64,000 nt of DNA, taken from NCBI RefSeq assembly GCF_003570705.1, contig NZ_QWVT01000015.1:310001-374000 (forward strand). The letters are read 5' to 3'. The translations under genes and the position numbers were made by a program. This document shows positions 56,173 to 64,000 of the stretch, one piece after another; the first letter of the stretch is position 1, and each line of letters begins with the position of its first letter. Source of the DNA: Mesobacillus zeae. GTDB lineage: Bacteria > Bacillota > Bacilli > Bacillales > Cytobacillaceae. Below the pieces are notes generated by a model. That model ran no database searches. It was not told where the DNA came from and was given only the letters and a program-made list of their open reading frames with translations.

Positions 56173-56418
56173 ATGATCCATACTTGTGAGAAAATAAATA
56201 TTTCCGGAAACAAGCTTGCGGAAGTGTATATGCACAAAACTGCAGATGGACGCTATATTGTCGCCATACCTGACATTCATTGGTCGACAAAATTTCATGA
56301 ATTGGATCAATTCGACCGTCAATTCGACCATTTACAGCAATCGTTAAATTTTCACCTCTTTGAAGGTAATACGGATGATTTGGCAAAAGCAATTATGAAC
56401 ATGCTTACCATCATGTAG
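56173..56418 (+). CDS. YueH-like small protein
   Basis: An 81-residue soluble protein preceded by AAGGGGAGG. VYMHKTADGRYIVAIPDIHWS then a helical acidic C-terminus (NTDDLAKAIMNML) resembles B. subtilis YueH in length and in the IPD--WS motif. Function unknown. Confidence 0.5.
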   Translation: MIHTCEKINISGNKLAEVYMHKTADGRYIVAIPDIHWSTKFHELDQFDRQFDHLQQSLNFHLFEGNTDDLAKAIMNMLTIM

Positions 56419-56809
56419 AAGCCTGCCCTCTTACCTCTTTACCATGCTGGAAATCTTTCATCTAAGAGCACTAACCACATCTTTAGAACATACCTGCAAA
56501 GTTTTTATCGAACTTTTAAAATTCCATAGACATGCATCTGCTAAATGGAGCCATGCATTAGAGCCCAGCTAAGCTATTCTGCTGGGCTTTTGTTATGCGG
56601 TTTTATCACTAGTGCGAGCAAGCGGATCAGGTGGACTATAAGTGGGCTAATGCTGCAAAAGCCTGTTTTTTTGACTGGGCGATTGATGTGCCTGTACCTT
56701 TATTATAAAAATAACTGAAAATTTTAAAAATATATGTATAACAGTATTGAAATCTTAAAACTGTTATAGTACAATAAATCCAAGAACAAAACGACAGGAG
56801 GAATTTAAA
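56419..56809. other. Intergenic region upstream of yhfH
   Basis: 391 bp. It holds a terminator at 56562 and a 9-bp-arm inverted repeat, TATAACAGT / ACTGTTATA (56732-56766), ending about 45 bp before the yhfH start. That repeat may be an operator overlapping its promoter. No other gene. Confidence 0.45.
56562..56592 (+). terminator. Terminator downstream of the YueH-like gene
   Basis: AGCCCAG / CTGGGCT stem followed by TTTTG. Confidence 0.7.
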
Positions 56810-56929
56810 ATGATCAACATGAATGGAATGAAGCAAAAAGAGTGCCGGGAATGCGGTTGTGAAATCAAAGAACAGCATGAGTCCTTCCTTTATGAGTGTG
56901 AACGCTGCATCGGAAAACATGAGGAATAG
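56810..56929 (+). CDS. yhfH: YhfH-type zinc-ribbon mini-protein
   Basis: A 39-residue protein with AGGAGG 7 bases before ATG. CRECGCEIKEQHESF and CERCIGK supply two CxxC pairs that would bind zinc, matching the YhfH family (about 40-46 residues). Function unknown. A perfect terminator follows immediately, so it is a self-contained unit. Confidence 0.8.
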   Translation: MINMNGMKQKECRECGCEIKEQHESFLYECERCIGKHEE

Positions 56930-56936
56930 AAAAAAA

Positions 56937-56977
56937 GAAATGAGCGAGTACCTTAACTGGTGGCTCGCTCATTTCTC
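56937..56977 (+). terminator. Terminator of yhfH
   Basis: GAAATGAGCGAG / CTCGCTCATTTC, a 12-bp stem with a 15-base loop, preceded by an A run. Confidence 0.85.
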
Positions 56978-57009
56978 GTTACAGTTATCATCGGGCCGGT
57001 ACACTTTAC

Positions 57010-57045
57010 TTCATCACCGCGCTGGGGGTCAGGCACACTTTAGTT
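57010..57045. repeat. GTGCCTGACCCCC dispersed repeat, inverted copy
   Basis: On the minus strand TAAAGTGTGCCTGACCCCCA, differing at one position from the first 20 bases of the units after speB. It lies immediately downstream of the TPR-like pseudogene. Confidence 0.75.
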
Positions 57046-57081
57046 GTTTAATGTTTTAATGCTCGTTCTGATTCTTGGTTC

Positions 57082-57668
57082 TTACATGGTGATTTTTTTT
57101 CGGAAGTAACCAGCGCTCAACAAATTTACTCCTCTCAATGATTTCATTTGTTCATCAAGGATATTCAGCGCTTCTTTCCGCTTTCCTTCTTTAAGGATTT
57201 CCGCTATCTCTAGCCATTTAACGTATGTATCTTGCTTTATTTTAGATTTTATTTGTCTGTATGTTCCAAAATCGTCTTCCTCCAAGGCCATAGTAGCCTC
57301 ATAGTACCATTTTGAATGAGTCATCTTTCAAATGCTGTAATAATGGCTTCACGTCTTCAAAGTTTTTTTGTTCGAAGTGAAACATTACGGATGCTTGGTT
57401 TTTCAGTTTGTTTGGTTTTATTTTTTGGAGCGCTTTCTCGGCTTCTGTTTTATCGTCAGTGAAGAAAAAATATAAAAAACGATAATACGGATTCCGTTGC
57501 GCCTTAAGGTACTTTATCATCTTCGTTTCTGCTTATAAGGAGCGTAGTCCCCTTCAATAGGAGAAAAAGAAATAAAGGCAACTTTGAAAGGGCGAAAATC
57601 CATCGGGGAACGCTAAGAATACCAAGGATCAAAGAAACAAAGAAAATCAAAAAGAAAATTTTGCACAT
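57082..57668 (-). pseudogene. TPR-like membrane-anchored gene broken by two frameshifts
   Basis: Three overlapping minus-strand frames join into one protein. ATG 57668 (GAGG upstream) gives a hydrophobic N-terminus (KIFFLIFFVSLILGIL) down to about 57515. A second frame continues MIKYLKAQRNPYYRFLYFF to HLKDDSFK, near 57315. A third frame continues with KWYYEATMALEEDDFGTYRQ to the stop at 57082. The last break looks like one extra A in a run of four near 57310. Helical pairs resemble TPR units. Repeats flank it on both sides. Sequencing error could explain one break, less likely two. Confidence 0.7.
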
Positions 57669-57704
57669 AAATATTCCTCGAGTTAATTCGCACTAATCAT
57701 TTAA

Positions 57705-57738
57705 CGCTTCACCGTGCCGGGGGTCAGGCACGGTGGGG
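57705..57738. repeat. GTGCCTGACCCCC dispersed repeat with hairpin potential
   Basis: CACCGTGCC and GGCACGGTG arms enclose GGGGGTCA, a perfect 9-bp hairpin carrying the same core as the other copies. It lies between the nuclease gene and the TPR-like pseudogene. Confidence 0.75.
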
Positions 57739-57742
57739 CGGA

Positions 57743-58534
57743 TTAGCGCTGTGGTGCACGAAATCCTGCCTTTATAGCCTCTTCTTCTGAGCAAAACATC
57801 ACTTCTGCTTTAGTTTGTTGGTACCATGGGGAATCAGGTGTGTGATAAATTTTCCCTGAAGAAGATATATTTCCTTTAATATTACAGTTTGCAGTTTTTT
57901 TGTTTTTACTCAGTTTCTCAGTTTCTAGTACGCTTGAGGTTTTGGACTCTCCCATTACTTCCGGATGAAATCCATCTTCTCGGGAATAGTTCTCCACCTC
58001 CCAAATACCCGCTTCCTCTTGCTGTGCCTGCTTTTGAATAAGGTTGAACTCGTCTACATAGCGAGTGTTTGGTGGATACACATATGCTACTCTTGCAAAT
58101 CCTCGCTTTAAAAGCTCTTCCTGAACCGATTTTCCGTCCGCATAAACATAAGCAAGTAGCCGGCCGTATTTATCCTGTTTTTGACCAATGTCAAATTCAA
58201 TTTCAAGGTTTTTGGCTTCCTCGACGATTTTCGTTGTGAAATCTTTGGCTTCCTGTCCGTAGGGTTGTTTGCCTAGACGGGGGTGCGACGTTTCTGGACT
58301 GTCCACAAGCAAAAACCTGACTTTTTCTGGTCTCCCCTTATAAAAGACTTCGATCGTATCCCCGTCGACCCCTTTACTTAGCTCTGTTTTAATCCTATTA
58401 AATTCATGTTTCTCAGCCGCTACCGTTTCTGTTTTTTCTTCCTGCTGGCTGCCATTATTTGTCGTGTTCTCTGAACAGCCTGTCATCATGAGCAATAAAA
58501 GCCACGATAAAAGAAAAACTGATGTCTTTTTCAT
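57743..58534 (-). CDS. Lipoprotein thermonuclease (SNase) with C-terminal sunset-like domain
   Basis: A 263-residue secreted nuclease. Signal peptide with lipobox MTGC (Cys about 20) is followed by a polar linker and a staphylococcal-nuclease domain (about 45-180). That domain shows VDGDTIEV, KVRFLLVDSPE (catalytic Arg region), KYGRLLAYVY (second catalytic Arg), and the Glu in LKRGFARVAYVYPP context. A C-terminal domain of about 50 residues (NCNIKGNISSSGKIYHTPDS, then FCSEEEAIKAGFR) has the Cys-rich sunset pattern. It digests extracellular nucleic acid. The start at 58534 has GGTGAG upstream. Confidence 0.88.
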   Translation of the reverse strand: MKKTSVFLLSWLLLLMMTGCSENTTNNGSQQEEKTETVAAEKHEFNRIKTELSKGVDGDTIEVFYKGRPEKVRFLLVDSPETSHPRLGKQPYGQEAKDFTTKIVEEAKNLEIEFDIGQKQDKYGRLLAYVYADGKSVQEELLKRGFARVAYVYPPNTRYVDEFNLIQKQAQQEEAGIWEVENYSREDGFHPEVMGESKTSSVLETEKLSKNKKTANCNIKGNISSSGKIYHTPDSPWYQQTKAEVMFCSEEEAIKAGFRAPQR

Positions 58535-58757
58535 ATATTCGTTCTCACCTATCATCTGTCTGCACTCCTTCATGTTGCTTTTTCTTTCCATTTGCTATTG
58601 TAGCATGTTGGTATTGAATGATAGTGCAATACGAGTAGATGTGGAGCAATTCGAAGAATTGAGTAACAGAGCTTAATAAATACATAACGACCCTATGTAA
58701 AAAAAGGATGTACAGGATGTCTCAAGTTAAAATAATTTATAACATTTCCAATGTTAT

Positions 58758-59006
58758 GTGGCTATTTTCTCAACAATCTACAAGGATGAAGCAGTTTCCC
58801 CTATTTTAAAAAAATCCCGGCTGGGTGCTCCGACCGAACTTAAAGCGCTGCAATAGTCTACTCTTGGACGCAGGGACATTGAAGAAGCTATCCCAAAAGA
58901 TTCCATAAAAAGGGTAAAGTATGACAAGCTTTTTCGCCTCGAATGTGTTTTGTCCCCTATTCAAATTCCTTCAGAAGAGTCGTATTCCAAGGTGATTAAG
59001 AAATGA
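58758..59006 (+). pseudogene. Decayed coding remnant of unknown family
   Basis: One frame runs from GTG 58758 to TGA 59004-59006 with a single internal TAG at 58854-58856. Its translation has protein-like character (LGRRDIEEAIPKDSIKRVKY then DKLFRLECVLSPIQIPSEES). A second frame continues from ATG 59003 (TEPDVLEKTQNVILLKAIDK) to TAA near 59073. There is no ribosome site. I do not recognise the family. Confidence 0.4.
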
Positions 59007-59167
59007 CGGAACCAGATGTGTTAGAGAAGACCCAGAATGTCATTCTACTCAAAGCTATTGACAAAGCTTTTTAAAAAACAGTTGAAAATCAGGGATATAT
59101 GCTAAAAGCTATAGAAAAATCAATTATAAAATGGATTCATTTGACAAACAAGTAATTAAATAATATC

Positions 59168-59191
59168 ATACATACATATAAACGTATGTAT
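59168..59191. promoter_or_regulatory. TetR-family operator 1 (autoregulation)
   Basis: ATACATAC-N8-GTATGTAT: perfect 8-bp arms, ending 14 bp before the TTG start of the TetR gene. Arms identical to operator 2. Confidence 0.8.
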
Positions 59192-59205
59192 AAGGGGGTG
59201 GTATT

Positions 59206-59862
59206 TTGCCACGCAATAAATATCCAGAAATCACGGAACAGCGGATATTAGACACCGCAACTAAACTTTTTCTCGAAAAAGGATGGGACCAGACAACAAT
59301 TCAAAATATTGTTGACGATTTAGGCGATTTGACTAGAGGTGCGTTCTATCATCATTTCAAATCCAAAGCAGATATAATCGACGCAGTCCTTGATCGATTG
59401 GCTTTAGAAAATAATCCTTTTGAGAAAACAAAGAAAATGACAGGTTTAAATGGACTAGAAAAATTAAAAAGCTCTTTTTTATTGTCCTTTACTAATGAAG
59501 GACAGATTGATGCAATCAAATCAATACCATCAATTTTAAAAAGTCCCAAATTAATTGCCAATCAATTAAGAGAATGTATTAACACAGGAGCCCCAGATAT
59601 ACTTTCATTTATTGAAGAAGGTGTGATGGACGGCTCACTCTCTATCCAATATCCGAAGCAGACTGCTGAAACGCTCATGATACTAACAAATATTTGGTTG
59701 AGTCCAATTATTTTTTCAGTAGATACAGAAGAATATATGCAGAAGGTAAAACACTTGCGAGAATTGTTTAATGGTATAGGGTTACCAATCTTCGACGACC
59801 AAATACTTACAGTTCTTGAGAATTTTCATAAAGAAATCAGCAATGAAAATGGACTATCATAA
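59206..59862 (+). CDS. TetR-family transcriptional regulator
   Basis: A 218-residue regulator with N-terminal HTH: LDTATKLFLEKGWDQTTIQN and GAFYHHFKSKADIIDAV (residues about 15-60). The ligand domain is unique. TTG start with GGGGGTGG upstream. The operators before this gene and before the ABC gene have the same arms, so it very likely controls itself and the exporter. The cassette is AT-richer than its surroundings. Confidence 0.9.
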   Translation: MPRNKYPEITEQRILDTATKLFLEKGWDQTTIQNIVDDLGDLTRGAFYHHFKSKADIIDAVLDRLALENNPFEKTKKMTGLNGLEKLKSSFLLSFTNEGQIDAIKSIPSILKSPKLIANQLRECINTGAPDILSFIEEGVMDGSLSIQYPKQTAETLMILTNIWLSPIIFSVDTEEYMQKVKHLRELFNGIGLPIFDDQILTVLENFHKEISNENGLS

Positions 59863-59879
59863 GATAGTTTATTTTTAGA

Positions 59880-59909
59880 CATATACATACAAATATATGT
59901 ATGTATATG
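59880..59909. promoter_or_regulatory. TetR-family operator 2 (upstream of the ABC exporter)
   Basis: CATATACATAC-N8-GTATGTATATG: perfect 11-bp arms, same core TACATAC-N8-GTATGTA and the same spacer length as operator 1. 22 bp upstream of the ABC ATPase start. Confidence 0.82.
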
Positions 59910-59931
59910 AAACCTGATAAGGAGAAGAATT

Positions 59932-60618
59932 ATGACAAATGGACTTGCTGTTAAAACAATCGACTTAGTCAAGACGTTTGATGGTAAAGAAGTTATAAAA
60001 AATTGTAATATGACAGTTCATAAGGGATCAATTTACGGTTTCTTAGGGGCTAATGGAGCTGGAAAAACAACAGTTTTTAAAATGTTGATAGGATTGCTTA
60101 TACCTAATGCTGGAAATATAGAAATATTAGGGCTAAATCGTGTTGATAAGGAGAATGAAATCTTAAAAAATATTGGAAGTATTATTGAAACCCCCATGTT
60201 TTATGAACATTTATCCGCAAGGGAAAATTTAGAAATTCATCTTTCTTATATGGGGATACTTAATTCCAATATTGAGGGAACTTTGGAAATGGTTGGTCTT
60301 AAAGGTACGGGAAAGCAGCCTGTTTCTAAATTTTCACTTGGCATGCGTCAGCGGCTTGGAATAGCTAGAGCAATCATTCACAATCCTCAACTCTTGATCC
60401 TGGATGAACCTATCAATGGTTTAGACCCAGTGGGTATCCGGCAAATGAGGGAACTATTTCTCGAACTTGTAAAAAACCATGATATGACAATCTTAATTTC
60501 TAGTCATATTTTAAGTGAGATTGAGCATATTGCAGACACTATTGGTGTTATTGTAGATGGCCAGATTCTAGAGGAAGTTTCCCTATCATCTATTAAAGAT
60601 AAATTTCTGATGGATTAG
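59932..60618 (+). CDS. ABC exporter ATPase (bacitracin/lantibiotic-type)
   Basis: A 228-residue ATPase with Walker A GANGAGKT (about 37-44), Q-loop IIETPMFYEHLSARENL, signature FSLGMRQRLGIARAI, Walker B LLILDEPINGLDPVG and switch His in SSHILSEIEHI. The GANGAGKT/SLGMRQR combination is typical of BcrA-like exporters, which confer resistance or immunity to peptide antibiotics. The C-terminus is short. AAGGAG before ATG. Confidence 0.9.
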   Translation: MTNGLAVKTIDLVKTFDGKEVIKNCNMTVHKGSIYGFLGANGAGKTTVFKMLIGLLIPNAGNIEILGLNRVDKENEILKNIGSIIETPMFYEHLSARENLEIHLSYMGILNSNIEGTLEMVGLKGTGKQPVSKFSLGMRQRLGIARAIIHNPQLLILDEPINGLDPVGIRQMRELFLELVKNHDMTILISSHILSEIEHIADTIGVIVDGQILEEVSLSSIKDKFLMD

Positions 60619-60657
60619 AAGAGTATTTTTTCAAGGTTATGAGGAGTGGTAATAAGA

Positions 60658-61365
60658 ATGTTTGATTTAATGAAACTTGAACTTAAAAAAAATAATATTC
60701 GTACATATATTATTTCAACTTTTGTCATTTCAATCATCATGCTGGGTTTTATCTATCTATTAGCCTATTTGCCACAATTTGACCCAAATGATGCAGATTT
60801 GGAATTATTTGTTGGATACAATAACATTATTTCTTTATTTAGCGTAATCAATATGACTGTCTTTTGCGTATTATCCTCTGTTATGTATTCTCGATTTGTA
60901 ATTGAAGAGTACAGTGGAGACCGTGTCCTACTTCTCTTTTCTTATCCAATAAAAAGAAGGAAAATATTTATTTCTAAACTTATGATTGTTTCTTTATTTA
61001 CAGTGATTGCGATGGTCCTTTGTAATTTCACCATCTTTGCTTTTTTCGGTGTGAGTGAAACGATTTACCCTTTAGTTAATGAAAGTATTACGCTTGAAAC
61101 CATCACTAAAGTGATTAAGACTACCTTTATTATGGCTGTTTCAGCTGCTTGTTTAGGTATCATTGCAATGGGAATCGGATTTATACAAAAATCTATCCCT
61201 GCAACTATAATATCAGCGTTCTTACTTTGTTCCTTATTATGCAATATTGTCGCTGGTACTTTAACATCCGATGCGCCTGTTATTGTTTTTCTAGCAATAA
61301 CAATCATTGGTGCAATCATTGTTTCAAGCATTGTAATGAAAAAAAATAGCTGTATGGAGGTCTAA
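60658..61365 (+). CDS. ABC exporter permease (ABC-2 type)
   Basis: A 235-residue membrane protein with six helices. It begins MFDLMKLELKKNNIRTYIIS and contains RVLLLFSYPIKRRKIFISKL, the ABC-2 family signature region between TM2 and TM3. The start at 60658 is 11 bases after GAGGAG; the GTG at 60646 abuts it. Pairs with the preceding ATPase. Confidence 0.87.
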   Translation: MFDLMKLELKKNNIRTYIISTFVISIIMLGFIYLLAYLPQFDPNDADLELFVGYNNIISLFSVINMTVFCVLSSVMYSRFVIEEYSGDRVLLLFSYPIKRRKIFISKLMIVSLFTVIAMVLCNFTIFAFFGVSETIYPLVNESITLETITKVIKTTFIMAVSAACLGIIAMGIGFIQKSIPATIISAFLLCSLLCNIVAGTLTSDAPVIVFLAITIIGAIIVSSIVMKKNSCMEV

Positions 61366-61370
61366 CAGAT

Positions 61371-61583
61371 ATGGAACAAAAAATTGAAAGATATATTGAC
61401 AATACTCTTGACAATATTGCGCCTCAGATTTATTTGTTTAATACTATTTTAGGTATCGTACTAATTCTTTTAGGAATCACTTTTATTATTAAAAGATCTT
61501 CAACAAAAAACTTGAAAACAATTGGATTAGTGTGCGTTGGGGTTGGAGCAGTAGCGATTGTAAGTGGTTTAGTGCAGATGTGA
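61371..61583 (+). CDS. Small two-helix membrane protein of the exporter operon
   Basis: A 70-residue protein starting 5 bp after the permease, with GGAGG inside the permease end. It has two helices (IYLFNTILGIVLILLGITFI and TIGLVCVGVGAVAIVSGLVQ). Possibly an accessory or immunity subunit; no family recognised. Confidence 0.7.
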   Translation: MEQKIERYIDNTLDNIAPQIYLFNTILGIVLILLGITFIIKRSSTKNLKTIGLVCVGVGAVAIVSGLVQM

Positions 61584-61816
61584 TGTTTTATTTGGTGTTT
61601 AATTAGATGAAGACACGATAAAAAAACCTGTTCGGTGTTTTGCACAATGTGTCCTTTAAAGTTAAGCATATTTATCGGTGATTGCCTTTGGAATAATAAT
61701 CATATGGAGCCATTAGAAACTGAAATTCAAGTTTTTGTAATTAAAGAGAACTATTATTTGAGGACAACTAAATATAGCACATTATCTTCTCTAAACTGAA
61801 AGAAACTGAAACAAGA

Positions 61817-61864
61817 AAAAATAACCGATTTTTTCCAGAAAAGGTAGAAAAATCGGTTATTTTC
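61817..61864. terminator. Bidirectional terminator after the exporter cassette
   Basis: AAAATAACCGATTTTT / AAAAATCGGTTATTTT, a 16-bp perfect stem with a 14-base loop. Confidence 0.88.
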
Positions 61865-62035
61865 GTCATGGAATTATCTGAGATTTTCGTAGGATTTCGC
61901 GCTCTACAACGCTAACCCACCACAGCTTTCCCGTCCAGCCAATTACCTGCTTTCCCTTTGAGCGGTATACCTTCACAAGTTTTTTCACTTCAATCACAGC
62001 GTTTCCACCCTTTTTGCTAAAAATTAAAAGCCTCT

Positions 62036-62062
62036 TTCATTGAAAGAGGCCACAAATACACA
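62036..62062 (-). terminator. Hairpin with T tail on the minus strand
   Basis: GCCTCTTTCA / TGAAAGAGGC perfect stem followed on the minus strand by TTTTAATTTTT. It lies in the noncoding region, so the transcript it ends is not identified (perhaps readthrough from yhcZ). Confidence 0.65.
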
Positions 62063-62339
62063 ATTGTGCAGCTTATCTTCCAGAATGAAGTCATTCTACA
62101 GGATGTAGCACCTTTCCTAAAAAAGAGGTTGCCGGACGTCATAGGGCCTGTTCCCTCGGTCACTCTTGATAAGTCGTTATGAAATTGGATGAATTTTCTT
62201 GATAATTTGAATCATAAGTACTTTTTTCTTGAATGTCAGTCAACTTTTTCGCCAGCAACACTGCACGAAACCGCTTACACCCATAGCGCTGTAAGTGAAA
62301 AACTTTTCTAGTTTGTTCTTTGAGATTGTTTTTGTTGTT

Positions 62340-62981
62340 TTATTCGAACAGCTTTTGTTTGACAGCATACAGCGCTGCTTGCGTCCGGTCAGCAAGCTGG
62401 AGCTTTGAAAGCAGGTTTGAAACATGAGTTTTCACTGTTTTTTCCGTAATGAACAAAGCCGAAGCAATTTCTTTATTGCTTTTGCCATGGGTAATTTCTC
62501 TCAGAACATCCAGCTCCCTTTTCGTTAAATCCTGAGCTGGATCATTGTTTTTGGTGCTTTTTCCGGAAAGATTGGCAAGGAGCTGCGTTGCGGCTTTAGG
62601 GTGCAGCTGGGTTTCGCCGTTCATGAGGTTCCTCAGACACTGCACAAGTTCATCCGGCTGGACGTCCTTCAACTGGTAACCGGATGCTCCTGCCTCAAGG
62701 GCAGGAATAACATGGTCCTGATCGGAGAAGCTTGTCAACATCATAATTTTGATTTCTGGATGCTTGTTTTTGATGATTTTTGTTGCTTCTATTCCATTCA
62801 TTCCTGGCATTGAAAGATCCATTAGTATGACATCCGGCTTCAGTGTTCCGGCAAGAGTGACGGCTTCTTCACCATTTGCAGCCTCGCCGACAATATCAAT
62901 ATCTCTTTGCGTCCGCAGAAAAAAGGCAAGACCTCTCCTGACAACATGATGGTCATCGGCAATCAAAACGCGAATTGTCAT
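62340..62981 (-). CDS. yhcZ: NarL/LuxR-type response regulator (YhcZ-like)
   Basis: A 213-residue response regulator. The receiver domain (1-120) has acidic DD at 9-10, phospho-acceptor Asp in VILMDLSMPGMNG (about 55), Thr in MLTSFSDQDH and Lys in YQLKD. The LuxR-type HTH (150-210) reads LTKRELDVLREITHGKSNKE and IASALFITEKTVKTHVSNLL. It follows B. subtilis YhcZ closely. The kinase gene is 22 bp upstream on the same strand. Confidence 0.92.
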   Translation of the reverse strand: MTIRVLIADDHHVVRRGLAFFLRTQRDIDIVGEAANGEEAVTLAGTLKPDVILMDLSMPGMNGIEATKIIKNKHPEIKIMMLTSFSDQDHVIPALEAGASGYQLKDVQPDELVQCLRNLMNGETQLHPKAATQLLANLSGKSTKNNDPAQDLTKRELDVLREITHGKSNKEIASALFITEKTVKTHVSNLLSKLQLADRTQAALYAVKQKLFE

Positions 62982-63003
62982 GGTTTCTCCTCCTTTTCAT
63001 AAA

Positions 63004-64000
63004 TCAGCTTGGAATATGTATGATAATTTCCGTGCCCCCGCCGAGCTTGCTTGCTAGGTTAAAAGTCCCGCCAAGCGCCTCGGTCCGTGATTTCATGCTC
63101 CGAAGCCCGAATGATGGCAGCTCCTGACTTTCGTCGTAATGGAAACCGCAGCCGTTGTCAGATACGGCCATGGTGGTTGCAGTATCCGTGATCGATAGCT
63201 TTATGAAAGCATGTCGCGTTTGTGCATGTTTCTTACAATTCGCAAGAGCCTCTTGGCCAATCCGCCAGAGCGCTTCTTCCACATTGCCAGGGAAGGCGGC
63301 GACTCCGTCAACCTTTGTCTTGAGGTCCAGACCAAGCATATCAGCGTAACCGCAAAATGCGCTGAGCAGTCCGTTTTCAAGCCCTTGAGGCCGAAGCTGC
63401 CAAATCAGCGCACGCATTTCGCCGAGAGCTTCCTGGGCAAGGTCCTGCATATAGCTGAACGTTTGTTTAACCTCGGTGCTTTCTGACAGCTCTTCCCCTG
63501 CGCGTGCTGTCAGGCTTAGTGAAAATAGAAGCTGGTTGACTGAGTCATGGAGGTCTCGTGCCAGCCGGTTCCTCTCGGTGATAAGCATAGTTTCCTGTTC
63601 CCGCAGCGTGAGTTTGATCCGCTTTAAGGCTGTTCCAATTTGAAAGGCAACAGCTTCAAGCAGGTTAAGCTCCTCCTGATTGAAATGTGTTTTATTTGGT
63701 GAGCCGATATTCAGTAGGCCAAAGCGCTCATACCCTGCCCTTAAAGGAACAGTGGCATGGTGCGTAAGGCCCGCGTGGTCACCGGTTTTTTCTAGAATCG
63801 CCGTCTCAATCCGCTGGCATTCAATAATATTTGTAGCCTTGTCAAGGCGGCCGTCACGATAGCGATTGACGCACCAGCAGTGCCCTTCCTTCATTTTTGC
63901 GCAGTGATTAAAGGTAAGTGCTGGTGGCAGCGATTCGCTTGCTGCCATCACGTGTTTTCCTTCATCATCAATCAGGAAGATCCATCCCGTTTGAAGCCCT
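63004..64000 (-). CDS. yhcY: GAF-domain sensor histidine kinase (YhcY-like), 5'-truncated
   Basis: The frame is open from the window edge to the stop at 63004, 331 residues visible. A GAF domain (to about residue 125, with Cys/His pairs around CAKMKEGHCWCV) precedes the HisKA_3 phospho-acceptor ERNRLARDLHDSVNQLLFSL and an HATPase with RIGQEALANCKKHAQ and DNGCGF / GLRSMKSRTEALGG. No membrane segment is in the visible part. The family is about 380-400 residues, so roughly 60 are missing. Partner of YhcZ. Confidence 0.92.
   Translation of the reverse strand, partial: GLQTGWIFLIDDEGKHVMAASESLPPALTFNHCAKMKEGHCWCVNRYRDGRLDKATNIIECQRIETAILEKTGDHAGLTHHATVPLRAGYERFGLLNIGSPNKTHFNQEELNLLEAVAFQIGTALKRIKLTLREQETMLITERNRLARDLHDSVNQLLFSLSLTARAGEELSESTEVKQTFSYMQDLAQEALGEMRALIWQLRPQGLENGLLSAFCGYADMLGLDLKTKVDGVAAFPGNVEEALWRIGQEALANCKKHAQTRHAFIKLSITDTATTMAVSDNGCGFHYDESQELPSFGLRSMKSRTEALGGTFNLASKLGGGTEIIIHIPS

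Larger units (their letters stand above)
58535..59205. other. Region between nuclease and TetR genes with decayed coding sequence
   Basis: 670 bp, AT-rich. Its left part is the nuclease promoter region. The middle holds the decayed frame described separately (58758-59006). The right end holds the TetR operator. Confidence 0.45.
61584..62339. other. Intergenic region downstream of the exporter cassette
   Basis: 756 bp with no convincing gene. It contains a strong hairpin at 61817 and a second at 62039. A 36-codon GTG frame (minus, about 61866-61973; sequence VKVYRSKGKQVIGWTGKLWW) lacks a ribosome site and is preceded in frame by TGA. Confidence 0.45.

Noticed and set aside
61866-61998. Small gene on the minus strand starting GTG 61998
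   Set aside because: A run of seven A puts the start and the WTGKLWW-coding part in different frames; the remaining 36-codon frame has no ribosome site.

Overview
The window is a piece of chromosome from a low-to-mid GC, spore-former-type Bacillota, most likely Bacillaceae. Supporting this are orthologues of AbrB, YqhV, YhfH, YhcY/YhcZ, PssA, a dppABCDE-ykf operon, GGAGG ribosome binding sites throughout and a CodY-like box. A Mesobacillus/Cytobacillus-like Bacillus that makes selenocysteine is my best guess. The genus is inference only.

Layout. (1) 1-6.6 kb is a selenium region: a 3'-truncated selA, a SelW-like selenoprotein gene with an in-frame TGA, and a divergent selD that itself carries an in-frame TGA at its catalytic position. 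Small genes, an MFS carrier and two YitT proteins are interspersed. (2) 6.7-17 kb is ordinary metabolism: threonine catabolism (tdh-kbl), an ArcD-type antiporter, pssA, a small lipoprotein, abrB and an ABC-F ATPase. (3) 17.1-20.4 kb is a four-gene PhnD-type ABC importer of the subfamily usually called putative selenate transporter, probably the selenium supply for region 1. (4) 20.5-22.9 kb holds a triply disrupted AI-2E-type permease pseudogene, an HD protein and a 48-aa protein. (5) 22.9-36.3 kb is a putrescine/agmatine catabolic regulon: gabD, gabT, patA, patD, a sigma-54 activator, glutamate dehydrogenase, puuP and agmatinase. Four transcription units have -24/-12 promoters, with a shared 16-bp palindrome about 90-130 bp upstream. 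(6) 36.9-45.3 kb is a dppABCDE-ykfACD peptide/murein-peptide operon that lacks ykfB. (7) 45.4-58.6 kb is mixed: aspartokinase, Nudix, HAD phosphatase, aspartase, a MerR-headed coiled-coil protein with 18-residue repeats, a PPOX flavoprotein, an AbrB-type membrane protein, a dipeptidase, several very small proteins, a frameshifted TPR-like gene and a lipoprotein nuclease. (8) 59.2-61.6 kb is an AT-rich TetR-ABC exporter cassette with two identical-arm operators. (9) 62.3-64 kb is a YhcZ/YhcY two-component pair, the kinase cut by the window end.

How the genes work together. Selenium would be imported by region 3, activated to selenophosphate by SelD, and loaded on Ser-tRNA(Sec) by SelA; selB and selC are not in view and probably lie beyond base 1. 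It is then used in SelW and in SelD itself. In region 5 agmatinase makes putrescine and PuuP imports it. PatA, PatD, GabT and GabD convert it to succinate, and glutamate dehydrogenase recycles the glutamate made by the two transaminases.

Two families of short dispersed repeats and one pair of longer intergenic repeats lie between genes. All coordinates and motifs were read by eye; no alignment, profile search or folding program was run.
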